A DNA stretch of 64,000 nucleotides, from contig PUDQ02000102.1 of NCBI GenBank assembly GCA_002964805.2, positions 248,001 to 312,000 on the forward strand, written 5' to 3'. The position numbers were made by a program, and so were the translations under genes. Numbering within the stretch: the first letter of the stretch is position 1; every line of letters begins with the position of its first letter. Of the stretch, positions 1 through 11,463 are shown one piece after another. The DNA is from Trametes villosa (taxonomy: Eukaryota; Basidiomycota; Agaricomycetes; Polyporales; Polyporaceae). The notes beneath the pieces were generated by a model, which saw only the letters and a program-made list of their open reading frames with translations, did no database searches and was not told where the DNA came from.

Positions 1-2282
1 AGCGCTGAGCGCTTTGTACTCGCTTCTCTCACCCGCTCCGCCGCGACGAAGGCGCATTCCTACTACCCTTGAGCAATCCCGCACCAAACTAAACCCCAAC
101 GCATTGCCCATCGAGCCCATAGTCTCGGCTGACGCTGTGCAGAGGAGTGTCTCGAGCCGATCGGCGAGATCCTGGACAAAGTAAGTGGTTTCTTCGCTTT
201 CATCGACTCTCCATCTCGTCCTACGACTCGGAGGGTAGCTCGTTCTACCACACTGCTCGTAGTGCCACGACTATCCACGATCGTAGCGGACCCCCTGCTG
301 TCTGTTGAGCCAGGTCCTGTCCGTGTGAAAGCGACATGAGCTCCTATCGGCATATTATCGCCCGGATTCTTCAGTCGCTCACCTGCAGTACCTCGCTCAC
401 CATTCGGGCCCTCCTTCGAATCATCGGTGAATCGCGGATGTTCTTAGTCCTCCTCACCCTCATGACATCCGCGTTCAGCTCCCAACCATCGGGGCGCGCG
501 ACCAATCTGGTCAGCGCACACGAACCTCGTCTGCCGAGCACTCACGCTTTCCTGTAGACACTCCGCTGTTCGACACCGCCTACACCTCAAGCTTCCGGAG
601 TTGGCCCTCGCCATGCACGTCCCGACCCAGAACACGAACATCCACGCCCCGGCGGAACACGCCGCTATCGCCCGCTACAACGAGCATTTCCTCGTCGCCT
701 CCGACCGGAGTAGCCATGGGCGCGCCGCTCGTCGATGACGCTGCCGCGAGGACGCTTTCCGCCGACTACCACTGGAGCACGGAGCTCCCGCGTGGCGCGC
801 GCGCGTGCTCCGCGACACAGTGTTCACCCATGGCGACGTCCGCAACGCTTGCGTATGCGCTATGGGGTGTACACTGTGGCATCCGGAGCATGCGTCTAGC
901 AGAGGGCTACCGACCGTAATGCCAGCAGGTGAGGCCGCGACGCGCCCCTGGAGAATCCTCGGAGGGACGCGCATCGACGGTTCTCCAGAGGCGTATACTG
1001 GTGCGTGGCGACTCGACAACATGTCGTGATCGGCTCTGACTGGTGCATTAGCCTCGCTGGTCGCCCAGCGCGCGCGCAGGACGCCTTCGTTCCGCGACCA
1101 TCCCGCCTTTGCGCACGATCACGCGCGCACTGCGTCACTGGCATGCGCAAGCCATCGGGAGATGTAGGTTCCTAGTTTGCGCCTTTGTAGGATGCGTGCC
1201 TTCGCGGGGTAAGCCTCGGGTTCGTGAACGGTACTTTCGCCGTTCACAGCTAGCCGTACCTTCCCTTTGCTCCGCACTTCGACATGGCCCATTGCCTCGC
1301 GATGTATATTACGCTGTAATCACACTCGAAGAACCTCGGTACGAATTGCGCTATGATTCGGCGTGTGATTCGTGGGGCGACTGGTGGTCCGATTCGTAAC
1401 GCGAAACTGAGTTATTTTTGCTTACCATGTTCTCCACGGGAACACGGCAGAGAACACAACATCTGTCGCCGCCATAGTGTATACCCCACCATGACAAAGA
1501 CATAGCGGGAATCTATCATATGTTCCCATGCACATTACAGCCATGTTTCGAGATTTGAACATTGCGTGAACATGCCGGTCATGTTGCTGTCTCAAACATG
1601 GCGGAGAGCACTGCGCGAACATCAGACATGTTCGCGGCATATTTGCCCTGGCGAAGTGGCCCAGAAATGACAAAAACATGACTAATGTTTCAGGCGCTGT
1701 GTCTAAACGGTGTTTTGTCCCATAACGTGCCAAAAATGGGCAGTATGTGCTCGCCATTTCCGGCGTCCAAACATGGCTTGAGAACATAGAGGGAACAAAC
1801 CAAGTATACACTGCATGTTCTTGGAGAGAACATCGCAAATATGTACAAAGAACCTTTACAAATATTCCTCGCATGTATTCTACGTGTTGTCTCGGCATAC
1901 ACGCCGCCCCCATCTTTTCTACTCTTGCCATATTTCCGCCATATTTTCCCAGGAAACATCTGGCTTTGTCCCCGGTGCGAGCTGCGTTGTGCTACGGCAC
2001 CAGCGTGGGCTTGCGCCCTGGAGTGATACTGCGATTGAGGCTAGCTATACGCGAGAAAACGGGACAGGAATCTTAGTACCCGCATGGGAATCACTAGCCT
2101 CGTTGTCCTGTGGAACGGCGCGGCCTATCCGCCCGGGCTCAAACGTAGTTGTATATACATATATATGCCATCGCCCCATCGAACTCGTTGCTGCAGCGCG
2201 GTGCTACTAGTTGTGGCCGCTGGGCATAAGCTTGATAAAGTGGATTAAAGCCGATGATTAATGCCAGCAACGACAGTCTGTC
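1..2282. other. Gene-free left edge
   Basis: I see no convincing gene here. Reading frames on both strands are short, overlap each other and show no recognisable domain or clean exon structure. Positions 1-1400 are ordinary GC-rich sequence. From about 1420 to 1900 the composition changes to an island dense in the words TGTTC and GAACA (see findings). A TA-rich stretch lies near 2150-2170, about 120 bases before the tRNA-Gly gene. Confidence 0.5.
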
Positions 2283-2352
2283 GCATTAATGGGGTAGTGG
2301 TAACCTGGGTCGTTGCCATCGACCCGCCGGGGGTTCGATTCCCCCTTAATGC
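2283..2352 (+). tRNA. tRNA-Gly (anticodon GCC), copy 1
   Basis: A 70-nt intronless cloverleaf. The acceptor stem pairs GCATTAA with TTAATGC, the D stem is GGGT/ACCT, and the anticodon stem GGTCG/CGACC carries the loop TTGCCAT, giving anticodon GCC. The T stem is GGGGG/CCCCC around TTCGATT. A run of seven T at 2377-2383 is a plausible Pol III terminator. The same 70 bases occur three more times in the window (6267-6336 minus, 41143-41212 plus, 60165-60234 minus). The short D loop is usual for eukaryotic tRNA-Gly. Confidence 0.93.
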
Positions 2353-3005
2353 ATGCAGTCGTCGTAAGGGGATCAATTTTTTTCTGAACGCGTTCTCGGT
2401 TTATTGGATCTTCACATGCACAGGCATGCCACGTCTGTATATCCTGGCAGGCGTCAGACAAGTCGCCGGCATACTACAGTTTCCAGGCGTACTGCCAGAG
2501 CAAAATTCCTCATTCGTGCACACAGTGCTCTCGCGCTGGATTCACGCCGACATCCCAGGCATAAGCTTCATACGCATCTCGATACATTTTATCACATTAC
2601 ACGTTCGTCGTCTACCGAACATCTTTTCCAGGACCCAGAAGGGAGCCGCCGCGCGCGGGGCGCAGGCGATAAGTAAGCACTGCTAGTAGTAGGGATACAA
2701 AGGGGGCCACGGTGCCGGGGCGAATGATACACGGGGGGTATGCATGACATGACAAGACGGGACAAGATGAGGCGGTATGGGGTGTGCAGGGAAGTCCAGA
2801 AGGGGCGCGTAATAGTGGTGCGGGAGTAAGGATTAGTGCGAATGTAGGGTGTCCGTGCGAAGAGGGCGGGGCGCAGCCCGCCATGCAATGAGTAACAGAA
2901 ACAACGGAAAGTGGGAGGGAGTAGAGGGGGGTTTCAAGTTTTCATGCGACTGCAAGAGGAGAGGAGAGGAGGGGCGGAGCGAGCGCACAGCGCGTCGCCT
3001 CCCGC
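2353..3005. other. Intergenic between tRNA-Gly and the clp1-like gene
   Basis: Apart from the tRNA terminator at 2377-2383 I see nothing coding. The part next to 3005 would be the 3' untranslated region of the minus-strand clp1-like gene. The open frames here show no recognisable motif. Confidence 0.4.
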
Positions 3006-4038
3006 CTACCGGTTCTCCGCGACCTGAGTCATCGCGGCGAGCACGACCTCCCACGCGAGGTCCATGACGCCCCACAGCTCCGCGTCGAACACGCCGAGCG
3101 CGCACACGTTCTGCCACAACCCATTGATGAGCTTCACGTGCGCCATGAGCGCGCCCATTGCGCCCTGCGGCCCGCCCCTCTGGAACGCCGCGCCCGCGAG
3201 CGCGTGCGCGAGCCTCAACAAGCGCTCCGCGCTGAACTGCCCGACGTATCCGTGCTTGCCGGCGCCCGCGCTGGGGCCCGCGGCGGGGAGCTGCGGGAGC
3301 GCGGCGGCGAGCGCGGGGAGGAGCGCCGCGAGGAGCGTGTCGGGGCGCATGGTGTGCAGGTACGCGTGCAGGAGCGCGAACGTCTCCGGGCTCGGGATCG
3401 TGAGCGGGAGGAGGGGCAGCGTGAGCGCCGCGCGGCGCCCGTTTGCCGGCAGGCCCTGCGGGAGCGGGGGCAGGAGCGCGCAGTGCGCGGCGAGCACTAG
3501 CGCGGACGCGGGGTAGAGCGGGACGGTCGTCGAGGGCGGGAGGGACGCCTTGTCCGCGAAGGACGCGACGGTGGGCGTGGACGAGGAGGAGCGCGAGGAG
3601 AGGATGGCGAGGACGTGCGTCGGGAAGGCGGTCGCGTCGGGCATTTGCGAGCTCGGGCGCAGCGGCGCGTCGAGCGTCGGGGGGAGGTGTGCGCAGGGGA
3701 GCGCGCTGGGGATTGTCAGGAGCGACAATGCCGCGATCATCCTGGGAGGTAGGTGGCGTAAAGTCAGAATGCGAACAAGGACGAGATGCAAAGGTGGCGC
3801 ACTGATTAGCATTGCCTGCAAGCATCTTCCGGATGTACTCGAGCGGGACCCCAGCGAGGGCGGGGTCGAGGCGGGCGACGGCGTCGCGCGAGGGCTCGGC
3901 GAAGCTGGGGCGCGCAAGGCGGCGCGGGATGTTGAGCTTCTGCACGACGGGGGACTGGTAGTGGGACATCGAGCCGAGGTTGAGCGGCTCGGGGACGGCG
4001 CCGTGGTGGTGGGCGGGGCGGGAGGCGACCTGGAACAT
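3006..4038 (-). CDS. clp1: Clp1-like protein (basidiomycete clamp-cell formation regulator)
   Basis: Two exons (4038-3803, 3741-3006) encode 323 residues. The 61-nt intron has donor GTGCGC and acceptor CTCCCAG, and phase closes. The start is the first ATG of exon 1 (MFQVASRP); an upstream in-frame TTG is not used. The N-terminal part (SMSHYQSPVVQKLNIPRRLA, then PLEYIRKMLAG) and the C-terminal part (LPPSTTVPLYPASALVLAAH, LPLTIPSPETFALLHAYLHT) match my recollection of the basidiomycete Clp1 family. In Coprinopsis cinerea and Ustilago maydis, Clp1 is needed for clamp-connection formation and dikaryotic growth downstream of mating-type factors. It is unrelated to the mRNA 3'-end factor also named CLP1. 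The length is near that of the family (about 365 residues in C. cinerea). The C-terminal half is Ala/Pro/Leu-rich. The family call rests on remembered motifs. Confidence 0.75.
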
Positions 4039-6266
4039 GGCGGGCAGTAGCAAGGGTGTTTGCGAGTATTAAGCTGGGGCGCGGGCGAGGCTAGGATGGG
4101 TATAGTCGGATGGCTCGGGCGGACAATAGGGTAAGTGTATGTGGGCGGCGCGGGCAGTGATCGACACAAGGGCGCGCGAGGGTGGTGGGCGGAGGCGGCT
4201 CTGTTCGGACTGGCCGTGGGCGTATGTGGGTGTGGGCGGCGATGCGCTGAAGATGGGTGGATGTGCTGCTCGCTCGCTTCTCGGTCGCCGAGGACGAGGA
4301 CAAGGTCGTTGCGGCCTCGGCCACTGGTGGTGTACTCTTATACATTGTGCGCTGCCCCCGTTGGAGAATAAGGGGCGGAGAGCGCGAGAGGCTGCACATG
4401 GGCGAGGAGGAATAAGAGGAGGGACATATCCGGCAGGTCGTTTGTCGTCGGAACGGCAGCCCATCAGCGCGTCCCACACGTGGCACCCCGCTTCCGTCCC
4501 CAATTGGGTATGTTTGTAGAGTTCAGCGGCCCCTCAGCCTGCCCCGCGTCCGCTGGGGCACTCCTGCCTCCCATTTCCACCCCCGCGCACCGTAGCCATC
4601 GCGACTCCGGCCTTCCTTGTACTTTCGCTCCATCAGGCGCAGATCCGTCGAACATCCCCCTCCGTCTCGCGCCTTCCTCGAAGCTCCTCTGTCTTTGTCC
4701 TCAGAAGCCCCTCCCCGCAAAGTCCGTCATCCGTCTGCTCCTCTGATCCTGCCTCGACAAAGCACGACGCCACGCCTGCCCGACCCTACCTAGTGCCGTC
4801 GACGCGCCCATGTGTCCGAGCCTTGGCTAGCGTTCTGATGAACTCTGTGTGCGTCCACACGCTAGCGCCCATGATACCGGCAAAGCCTCTTCTGCCAGGG
4901 ACCGCGAATACACGACGATACTTCTGCGAGGTCAAACCATAGAGGGAGGTCTCCCTCTTGGACGAGGTCTCATCTCATGCCGGATCCGGGCGCGCGGGAA
5001 TTCGACCGTTCGCCTGCGCCTGCGCCGGTACCACTTCGACATTCCGGGAAATGTCCTCGGACCGCCTGCCCTGGACAATGTGCTTCGCCGGCTTCTGGTG
5101 ACGATACCCAGTGAAGGTAGAGGGGGCGGCAGCAATGCCTCGGAATGTTCCTCCTGGGTAGCCTATCGTCCGCTCCCTGTATGCGCCCATTCCTGCTCAT
5201 GTTTCACCGTAGGAACGATTTTCACGCGCACGGATATATGCGGGTGGACCACCTCCATTGTGCATCCCCCTCGACTCACTCGCCTGGAAGCTGGAAGCTG
5301 GAACCGTGCATCGATGTCGCATACAGTACGACTCACATCCGTGCCCGCTGCCGATATCGCCGCCCAAGACCTGATAGCCCAAGACCAGGCCCTCGTAGCT
5401 TCTCCGCACCTCGAGCCCGAGTCATCCTCGGCGCCCTTCGCACGAACGTCCGAGGACCGACACATACACAACGCACACCCACAGTTCTCGGCTTCATTGA
5501 TCGATGCCCCTTGTACTAACTACCGCTGGTCCGCAGCAAAGTTCACTCAGACCGACGGCCTCGTGGTGGCCCGCCGCTCTCCTGCATCAAACACTCGCGG
5601 CGATTGCGAGTGGATTGCACGAACCTACACCGCCGCTGTCGCTGCCGCCGTCTAACGAGTCCGCTCGAAGATTGCACCTCTGGAGCTGGCATCTGGAAGA
5701 CGGATGACGGATTTGCCCCGGTATGTCCTCCGTTGTTTTCCAAGAATCGAGTTCAAATTCCGCGCGCTGGGCGCTGGACGTCTTCGACCCGGGAGATTTC
5801 CCAGAACGCTATTGCAAAGGCTGACTCGTCGTTCGTCCCCACTGCTTCGCGAAGATTTTGCCTGTGGGAGTACTTGTGCGTCATGCATCGTGGCTGGGAC
5901 CCGCCCATTGTGCGCCGAAAAAGGAAGACGGCGGTGGACCTGCGTGTGGTAAGTCCTTTTTCTGCGGCCAGTTGTTTCAGGGTCGGCGCGGGCTGTCTCC
6001 TTCATTTATGTGTATTAGCGTTCGAAAGGGGCGCACAATGGAGTGTCAACCTGCGTCAACTGCAGGTACCCTATCTATCGCTTTCCAGAATCCACATGTG
6101 TAATCGTGAACGATTGAACCGCGACCGTTTTGCCGGGTTGCCCGTTGCGTTTCCCTCTTTCCCCCGAACCGACCAAAAGACTATCGATTGAGGGTAGGTA
6201 TACCCAGGCGGACCCTCACTTGCGATTGAAGTCGCGGGACAAAAGTCTCTTGCCCTTCTGGCGAGT
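4039..6266. other. Intergenic, upstream of the clp1-like gene
   Basis: The promoter of the minus-strand clp1-like gene must lie just right of 4038. A 268-codon plus-strand frame at 4849-5655 is open, but it has no domain, no credible introns and unnatural composition, so I do not call it. Nothing else is recognisable up to the tRNA at 6267. Confidence 0.45.
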
Positions 6267-6336
6267 GCATTAAGGGGGAATCGAACCCCCGGCGGGTCGA
6301 TGGCAACGACCCAGGTTACCACTACCCCATTAATGC
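6267..6336 (-). tRNA. tRNA-Gly (anticodon GCC), copy 2
   Basis: The exact reverse complement of the tRNA-Gly at 2283-2352: 70 nt, anticodon GCC, no intron. A four-T terminator on the minus strand corresponds to AAAA at 6241-6244, about 22 bases past the 3' end. The flanks are unrelated to those of the other copies, so only the tRNA itself is shared. Confidence 0.93.
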
Positions 6337-7291
6337 GGTGTAGGGTGAGCAGGGTGGTTGTTTGGGATTGCGCTTGTAGTGTACTGCGAGGGCGGTTGTG
6401 CCTGTCCTCGATGTTCCCGCTGATATCGGGTCTGTCTAACTTGGCGCTGTGCCATTGCGGGACCGCCGCATCGAGTGACTCTGCGTGAGCGGCGCTGGCC
6501 AACGACCACCTCGAGGACCTCCGACCCGGCAACGACAGCCGACCGTCGAGGAAGACCATACTTACCTATACATGATACAATGCAGGCGGGCACGTACGGG
6601 ACGCTAGCCGAGACACCGTGGTGCATGACGCGCGGCTGCGAACCACAGAACCTGCCATATGCGGCCAGCGAGTCAGCGACTGGGGCCTTCATTTTCGCGT
6701 ACGCCGAGCGGGCTCGAGCGGGCGGGCAAATGGATAAGCCGAGCCGCGCAAATGGCTTGGCGGGGAGCACCGAGGATTCCCCTCGATCCTTAATTTCGTT
6801 CCGCCCTTCCGTCTCTCGGGCTCTCGGGAGTCGGGGCTGACGTTGCGCCCGCAGAATCGGTGAGCATCATAAAGTCAATGTCGACGCAAACCTCGCGGTA
6901 AACCAGGCTGATTCCGGGCGCGTTCAGACACTGACAGAAACCCGCCGAGGTCCGTAGGCTAAGGCTTGGCATGGGCATTGGCAAAAGGGCGCAGACCCCG
7001 ACCGCCTCGGAGGCCGCCCATTCCTGCCGCGGGCGATCAGGGCACGCATTTCAGCCCGCGCGGCGCCAGGCCTGGGGTCACGGTGGCTGGTCGCAGCAGT
7101 CGGACGAGCCTGTCATGGCTGAAACATATCTAGGCAGCAACGACGTCTGCGCCGCCATCCTTCTCTGTCCTCTCCGTCCTCTCTGTCTCTGTCTCCTCCC
7201 TCAATACCCTCTCCGATTCTGAGCACTGGCGCCTCACTAGTGCTGACCGTCTGTCCTTTCTCATAAAACCCCTGTTGGCCGGATATCTACC
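6337..7291. other. Intergenic between tRNA-Gly and the lyase-family gene
   Basis: No gene is recognisable. The last 100-150 bases, with a CT-rich stretch at about 7150-7210, fit the promoter and 5' leader of the gene starting at 7292. Confidence 0.4.
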
Positions 7292-9144
7292 ATGCTATCT
7301 GCGGCACTCTCCCTTTGTGTGGGCGCGCTGCTCCTGCAGAGCGCGCAGCCCGTCCGCGCCGTGACGAGCTACGCGAACGACTTCATCGACCCCGCGTTCG
7401 TCCTCGCGGGCAACTTCAGCAACACGACCGTCGAAGCGCAGGCGACCATCTTCCAGTGGGCGCAGGACCTCGCGCGCGAGGGCCCCTGGAGTGAGTCTAT
7501 TGCGCGCGGCATGAGACGAGTGTGAGAGGGAGGCTGATGAGATGCGTGCGTACTGTGCAGCGGTCACGAACAAGTCGGTTACGCCGCCGTCGGGCGATAA
7601 GCATGACTACATGAGTTGGGCCCCTTAGTGCGCACTCTCCGGCTTCTATTACACGCGCTCCCGTCTGACCGTTTGGTGCCTAGCTCTTGGCCCGACTGCT
7701 CCAGCGTCGGGAATACCACCGAACTCACCCAAGAGGAAGGTACGCCCCCACCCCCATCCCCATCTCACCCTCACAGCCACCCACTGACACCCTTCCCCTC
7801 CCTCGCTTGCAGTGTGGGCGCAATGCCCGTATGTGACGCGCGACGGGCAGTTCAACCCCGACGGGCGGCTCGTCAACGACGTCGGCGCGTTCGCGGACCT
7901 CTCCGACGCCGTGCTCTACAACGCGCTCGCGTGGGCGCTCAAGGGCAGCGGCACGTACTCCACGAACGTCGCCAAGTTCATCAAGGCGTGGTTCCTCGAC
8001 GCGGACACGGCGATGAAGCCGAACCTGGACTATGCGCAGATGGCGCGCGGACCAAGTGGGCAAACGGGCCAGCATACGGGCGTCCTGTGAGTCCCCGGTT
8101 AGGTTTTTTTAGAGTTGGGGGAGCGTTGGGGAAGGGCTAGTGGGGCTAACGGGATGCGGTAGGGATCTGAAGTGCATGTCGAAACTCGTGAGCGGCGTGC
8201 TCATCCTGCGCAACGGCAAGGCGGCGGAGTGGACGTCCGACATCGACGCGCAGCTCACCGAGTGGACAAAGAAGTACATCTCCTGGCTCACCTCCGCGCC
8301 CATCGCGCTCGAGGAGGAGGCCGCCGACAAGTGCGCTTATATCCTATCATATGGTTGGAGACCAAGGGACTGATATTTGTGTGCACGCAGCAACCACGGG
8401 ACGTTCTACTACAACCAGCTTGCAGCGCTGCAAGTGCTCGTCGGGGACAACGACGGAGCGAAGGCGACGCTCGAGAAGTACTTCACTACTCAGTACAAGT
8501 GGCAGATCGATGCCAACGGCGACCAGGTAGCGTTCTCTGAAACCCGACTCTTGCGCGAATCATGCTGATGTCTCTCCGTATAGCCTCTTGAGACTGCGCG
8601 CACCCGGCCGTATCACTACCGCGCCTACAACCTCGCTGCCATGATCGTGAGCAGTACCCCCCATGCATTCATGCACCGACTCACATCTGCCTCTCCTCAG
8701 ACGAACGCGAAGATCGGCGCCTACATCGGCTACGACGCGTGGAACCTCACCACCTCGAACGGGACCACCATCCAGTCCGCGCTCGACTACGCGCTCACCC
8801 AATCAGCCGGCAAGGAGACCGCGTCGGAACTCTATCCGTCCGTCGTCGCCGTCGGCGCCGCGTACGGCGACGCAGAGGGCAAGTACGCGAAATGGATGCT
8901 CGCGAACGCGCAGCGCAAGTACCCCGAGGACGCGCAGTTCTTCTGGAACCAGCCGTTCTCGGACTCGGGCCTGGTGAAGACGACGACCACGTCGACGACG
9001 AAGGGCGGCTCGAAGGCGGATGGGGAGAGCGATAGCGATGCGACGGGCGATGTTAACAAGAATGGCGCGGCTGGAGGGCGGCAGGGCGTGTGGAACGTCG
9101 TGCTTGCCGCGGGGGTGGCTGCGTTTGCTACTTTCGTGTTGTAA
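7292..9144 (+). CDS. Secreted, probably GPI-anchored alginate-lyase-superfamily protein
   Basis: Eight exons (7292-7490, 7561-7627, 7684-7739, 7813-8086, 8163-8330, 8391-8526, 8584-8646, 8701-9144) encode 468 residues, with all phases closing. The N terminus is a signal peptide (hydrophobic MLSAALSLCVGALLL, then Ala-rich). Motifs recall the alginate_lyase/chondroitin AC lyase (alpha/alpha-toroid) family: HDYMSWAPYSWPDC, an NNHGTFYYNQ segment with the Asn-His pair expected in the active site, and QPLETARTRPYHYRAYNLAA. Family members cleave uronic-acid polysaccharides by beta-elimination; the substrate of fungal members (alginate, glucuronan or other) cannot be told here. The C terminus has a Thr/Ser/Gly-rich linker, small residues and a final hydrophobic tail with no charged residue after it, as in GPI-anchored proteins. 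It converges on the polygalacturonase gene 388 bases downstream. Confidence 0.85.
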
Positions 9145-9532
9145 TCTTATCGTTTCTCTCTCGTTCGCTGTTGCTTCCCTATGGCTCCGCCACTGCCTTG
9201 GTCGGTGGCTTGCCTCCAAACGACGCTTGTCTAGGGCTGTTGGATATCACTGTCGTTGCTATATTTACCGATTTCCCGTCCGCTGCACCTGTATGTGTCA
9301 TACCTATACTTACCCCTCACTCTCACTACCCAAACGCAGGCGATTCTTCGCACGTGTACATAACCCCTGCTTTTGCTTCTTCGCGCATGCGCAATCTATC
9401 ATACATATACCATCAACGTTAACAGCTGTGCCTGCACCCTCCCCGGCCGCTTCCACTCAAACCAATCTGCAGGAACGCTATACCCTCATTCACCGACTGA
9501 ATGCACGCGATGCAGGTGAACGGCGCCTAGGT
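9145..9532. other. Shared 3' region of two convergent genes
   Basis: These 388 bases between the stop codons of the lyase-family gene (plus) and the polygalacturonase gene (minus) should hold both 3' untranslated regions. I see no further gene. Confidence 0.5.
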
Positions 9533-11463
9533 TCACTGCGAGAAGTTCTTGATGCCAGAGAAGTTCGTGATCGGGCCCGCCTTGCCACCCGTCACCTTCA
9601 GCGCCGACCAGTCCCAGGAGCCTGCATAGCGAAAGCATATGTGAGTTCTCGATCGGGGGAAAACGTCGGAGAGGCTTCGGGGGTTGTAGAGGGACTGACC
9701 GGTGCAGGACCCGGAGCCGCAGTTGACGGCGACGCGTTCTGCGCCGCTTGCCACGGCGAGGTTGTTGGTCGCGCCGACGAAGTTCACGCCCTGCACGAGG
9801 GGATATATCAGAACCTGGACATGACCTAGGGTGTGAGAGCTGCGCATACCGAGAGCTTCACGCCAGTTCCGGGCGTGCCGAGGGTGTCGGGGTAGCTCTA
9901 GCGAGACACGAGCAGTGAGCAATACTGTGCCGTGGTGAGAGATGAGATGGAGTTACGCGTACCTGGTCGATGAGAACGCCGAATTGGCGGAGACCGGTGC
10001 CGGTGTTCCCGGAGTAGGTGATGTTGGTCACGGTCGAGGAGGTCGCGGAGGCCTTGGTCTTAATGCGAAGTGCCTGGTCGCTGTCCACGGGAGAGTATTC
10101 AGAACAGGGGTCACAATACTGTTCGCCACGTAGCAGACGTACTTGTTCGTGATGGTGTTGCCAGAGATGACGATGCCGGACACCGTAACGTCGGAGCTAA
10201 TCGAACCCTAGGTTTTGCGTCTTCGTTGAGGGCGTTCCCCAGACACATACGCTGACCAAAGCTACTTACGACTGAGATACCGTGGCCACCGGTGCAGGTA
10301 TTGCGCTGGAAGACGATGTTGCTGCCCTTGTTAATGGCCAGGCAGTCGTCTTGGTTGTGGATAGTGCTGCGGACACACGTCAGTCGGCCCATACATAGAC
10401 GGCTATGTTAAGCAAGACTGCAGCCGACGCACCTGTCTTCGATGGTCAAGTCCGTCGTGCTGACGTCGAATCCGTCCGTGTTGTGACCAGCGGCCTTGCC
10501 ACCGCTCTTTGAGTTCGGCGCGTCGCCAGCCGCTAGATAGCGGCAGACGCATTAGAAGTAGGTCTGACGGCGATGAATATAGCAGAACTCACAGTCGTCA
10601 ATGGTGAGCTTCGACATGGTAAGCGGTGCCGGGTTCGACACGCTGTACACGCGGGCCGGAGAGTTCAGAACCTTCACGTTCTGCAACCGAAACAGTGAGT
10701 TTGCGGCCCTCTGAACGGTTCTCAGAAGTTCACTGACCGAGTAGGTCCCCGAAATCTTGATCCTATGCAAGAATAACGAAACCTTGTCAGACGCGCTGCT
10801 TCCTTGAGCTGGCAAGGTCCAACTCACTTCATCATCGGCGCCGGTTTGGTGACGCCGCCATTGCCGCCCTGGCCGTCCTGCACCACGCACGGGTCAGCAC
10901 CCAGCACATGTGCCAAGCGGATGCCACGAATCCATACCCAGTATGACGGGCCGTTCCCATCGAACGTATGTCCGTTGCCGTTGACTTGAGCGGGAACACA
11001 CGCGTGAGTACCATGCGCATATCCTCGAGTGGCTTCGGGGGCTTACACGTGATGGACTTGCCACTGTAGTTCTTCGTCAGAATCATCGTACGACGCGCAG
11101 GATGTGCAAATCCTACCTCACTTGGAAGAGGGGGCCATCCCAGTTCTTGACGGCGAAGGTCACGTCGCCCTCTGCATGTCGCACCAGGAATAGAGTCAGC
11201 TATCCTCGGCACAGCATCCGTGACTCCGAAGAGCAGAGCGTGTTTGACGTACGCATGTTCACGGTCGTGCCGGTCGCGAGCTCGAGGTTGAACGTCTTGC
11301 CAGCGGGCACGGTGAACGAGTTGATGTTCACGGTCGTGCACTTGACCGCGGCGTCGACGTCGTCCAATGACGAGATCGTGCCCGTGCAGTCGGTCGCCGC
11401 CGGGGAGGCGAGGGCGACGCGGGCGAAGACGAGGAGGGCGGCAAGACGAACAAAGGCCGACAT
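9533..11463 (-). CDS. Polygalacturonase (GH28), secreted
   Basis: Fourteen exons rebuilt on the minus strand (11463-11253, 11171-11117, 11063-11047, 10984-10938, 10877-10828, 10762-10738, 10680-10593, 10532-10433, 10366-10270, 10207-10143, 10080-9963, 9897-9850, 9790-9700, 9621-9533) give 366 residues with every phase closing. The protein starts with a signal peptide (MSAFVRLAALLVFARVALA). The four catalytic motifs of GH28 are present: GHNTDGFD (Asp184), QDDC (Asp204/205), GHG (His226) and RIK (Arg257, Lys259). The family hydrolyses alpha-1,4-galacturonan in pectin outside the cell. The fold should be a right-handed parallel beta-helix. I cannot separate endo from exo action with certainty, though the short length and the spacing suggest the endo type. 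Two exons are only 17 and 25 nt long. A TATA-like element lies about 75-80 bases upstream of the ATG. Confidence 0.95.

Noticed and set aside
1422..1931. 169-codon minus-strand frame rich in Met and Cys
   Set aside because: It coincides with the TGTTC/GAACA-rich island; the composition reflects the repeated words, not a protein.
4849..5655. 268-codon plus-strand open frame
   Set aside because: No domain, no believable exon chain, and several overlapping frames on the other strand; long open frames arise by chance at this GC content.
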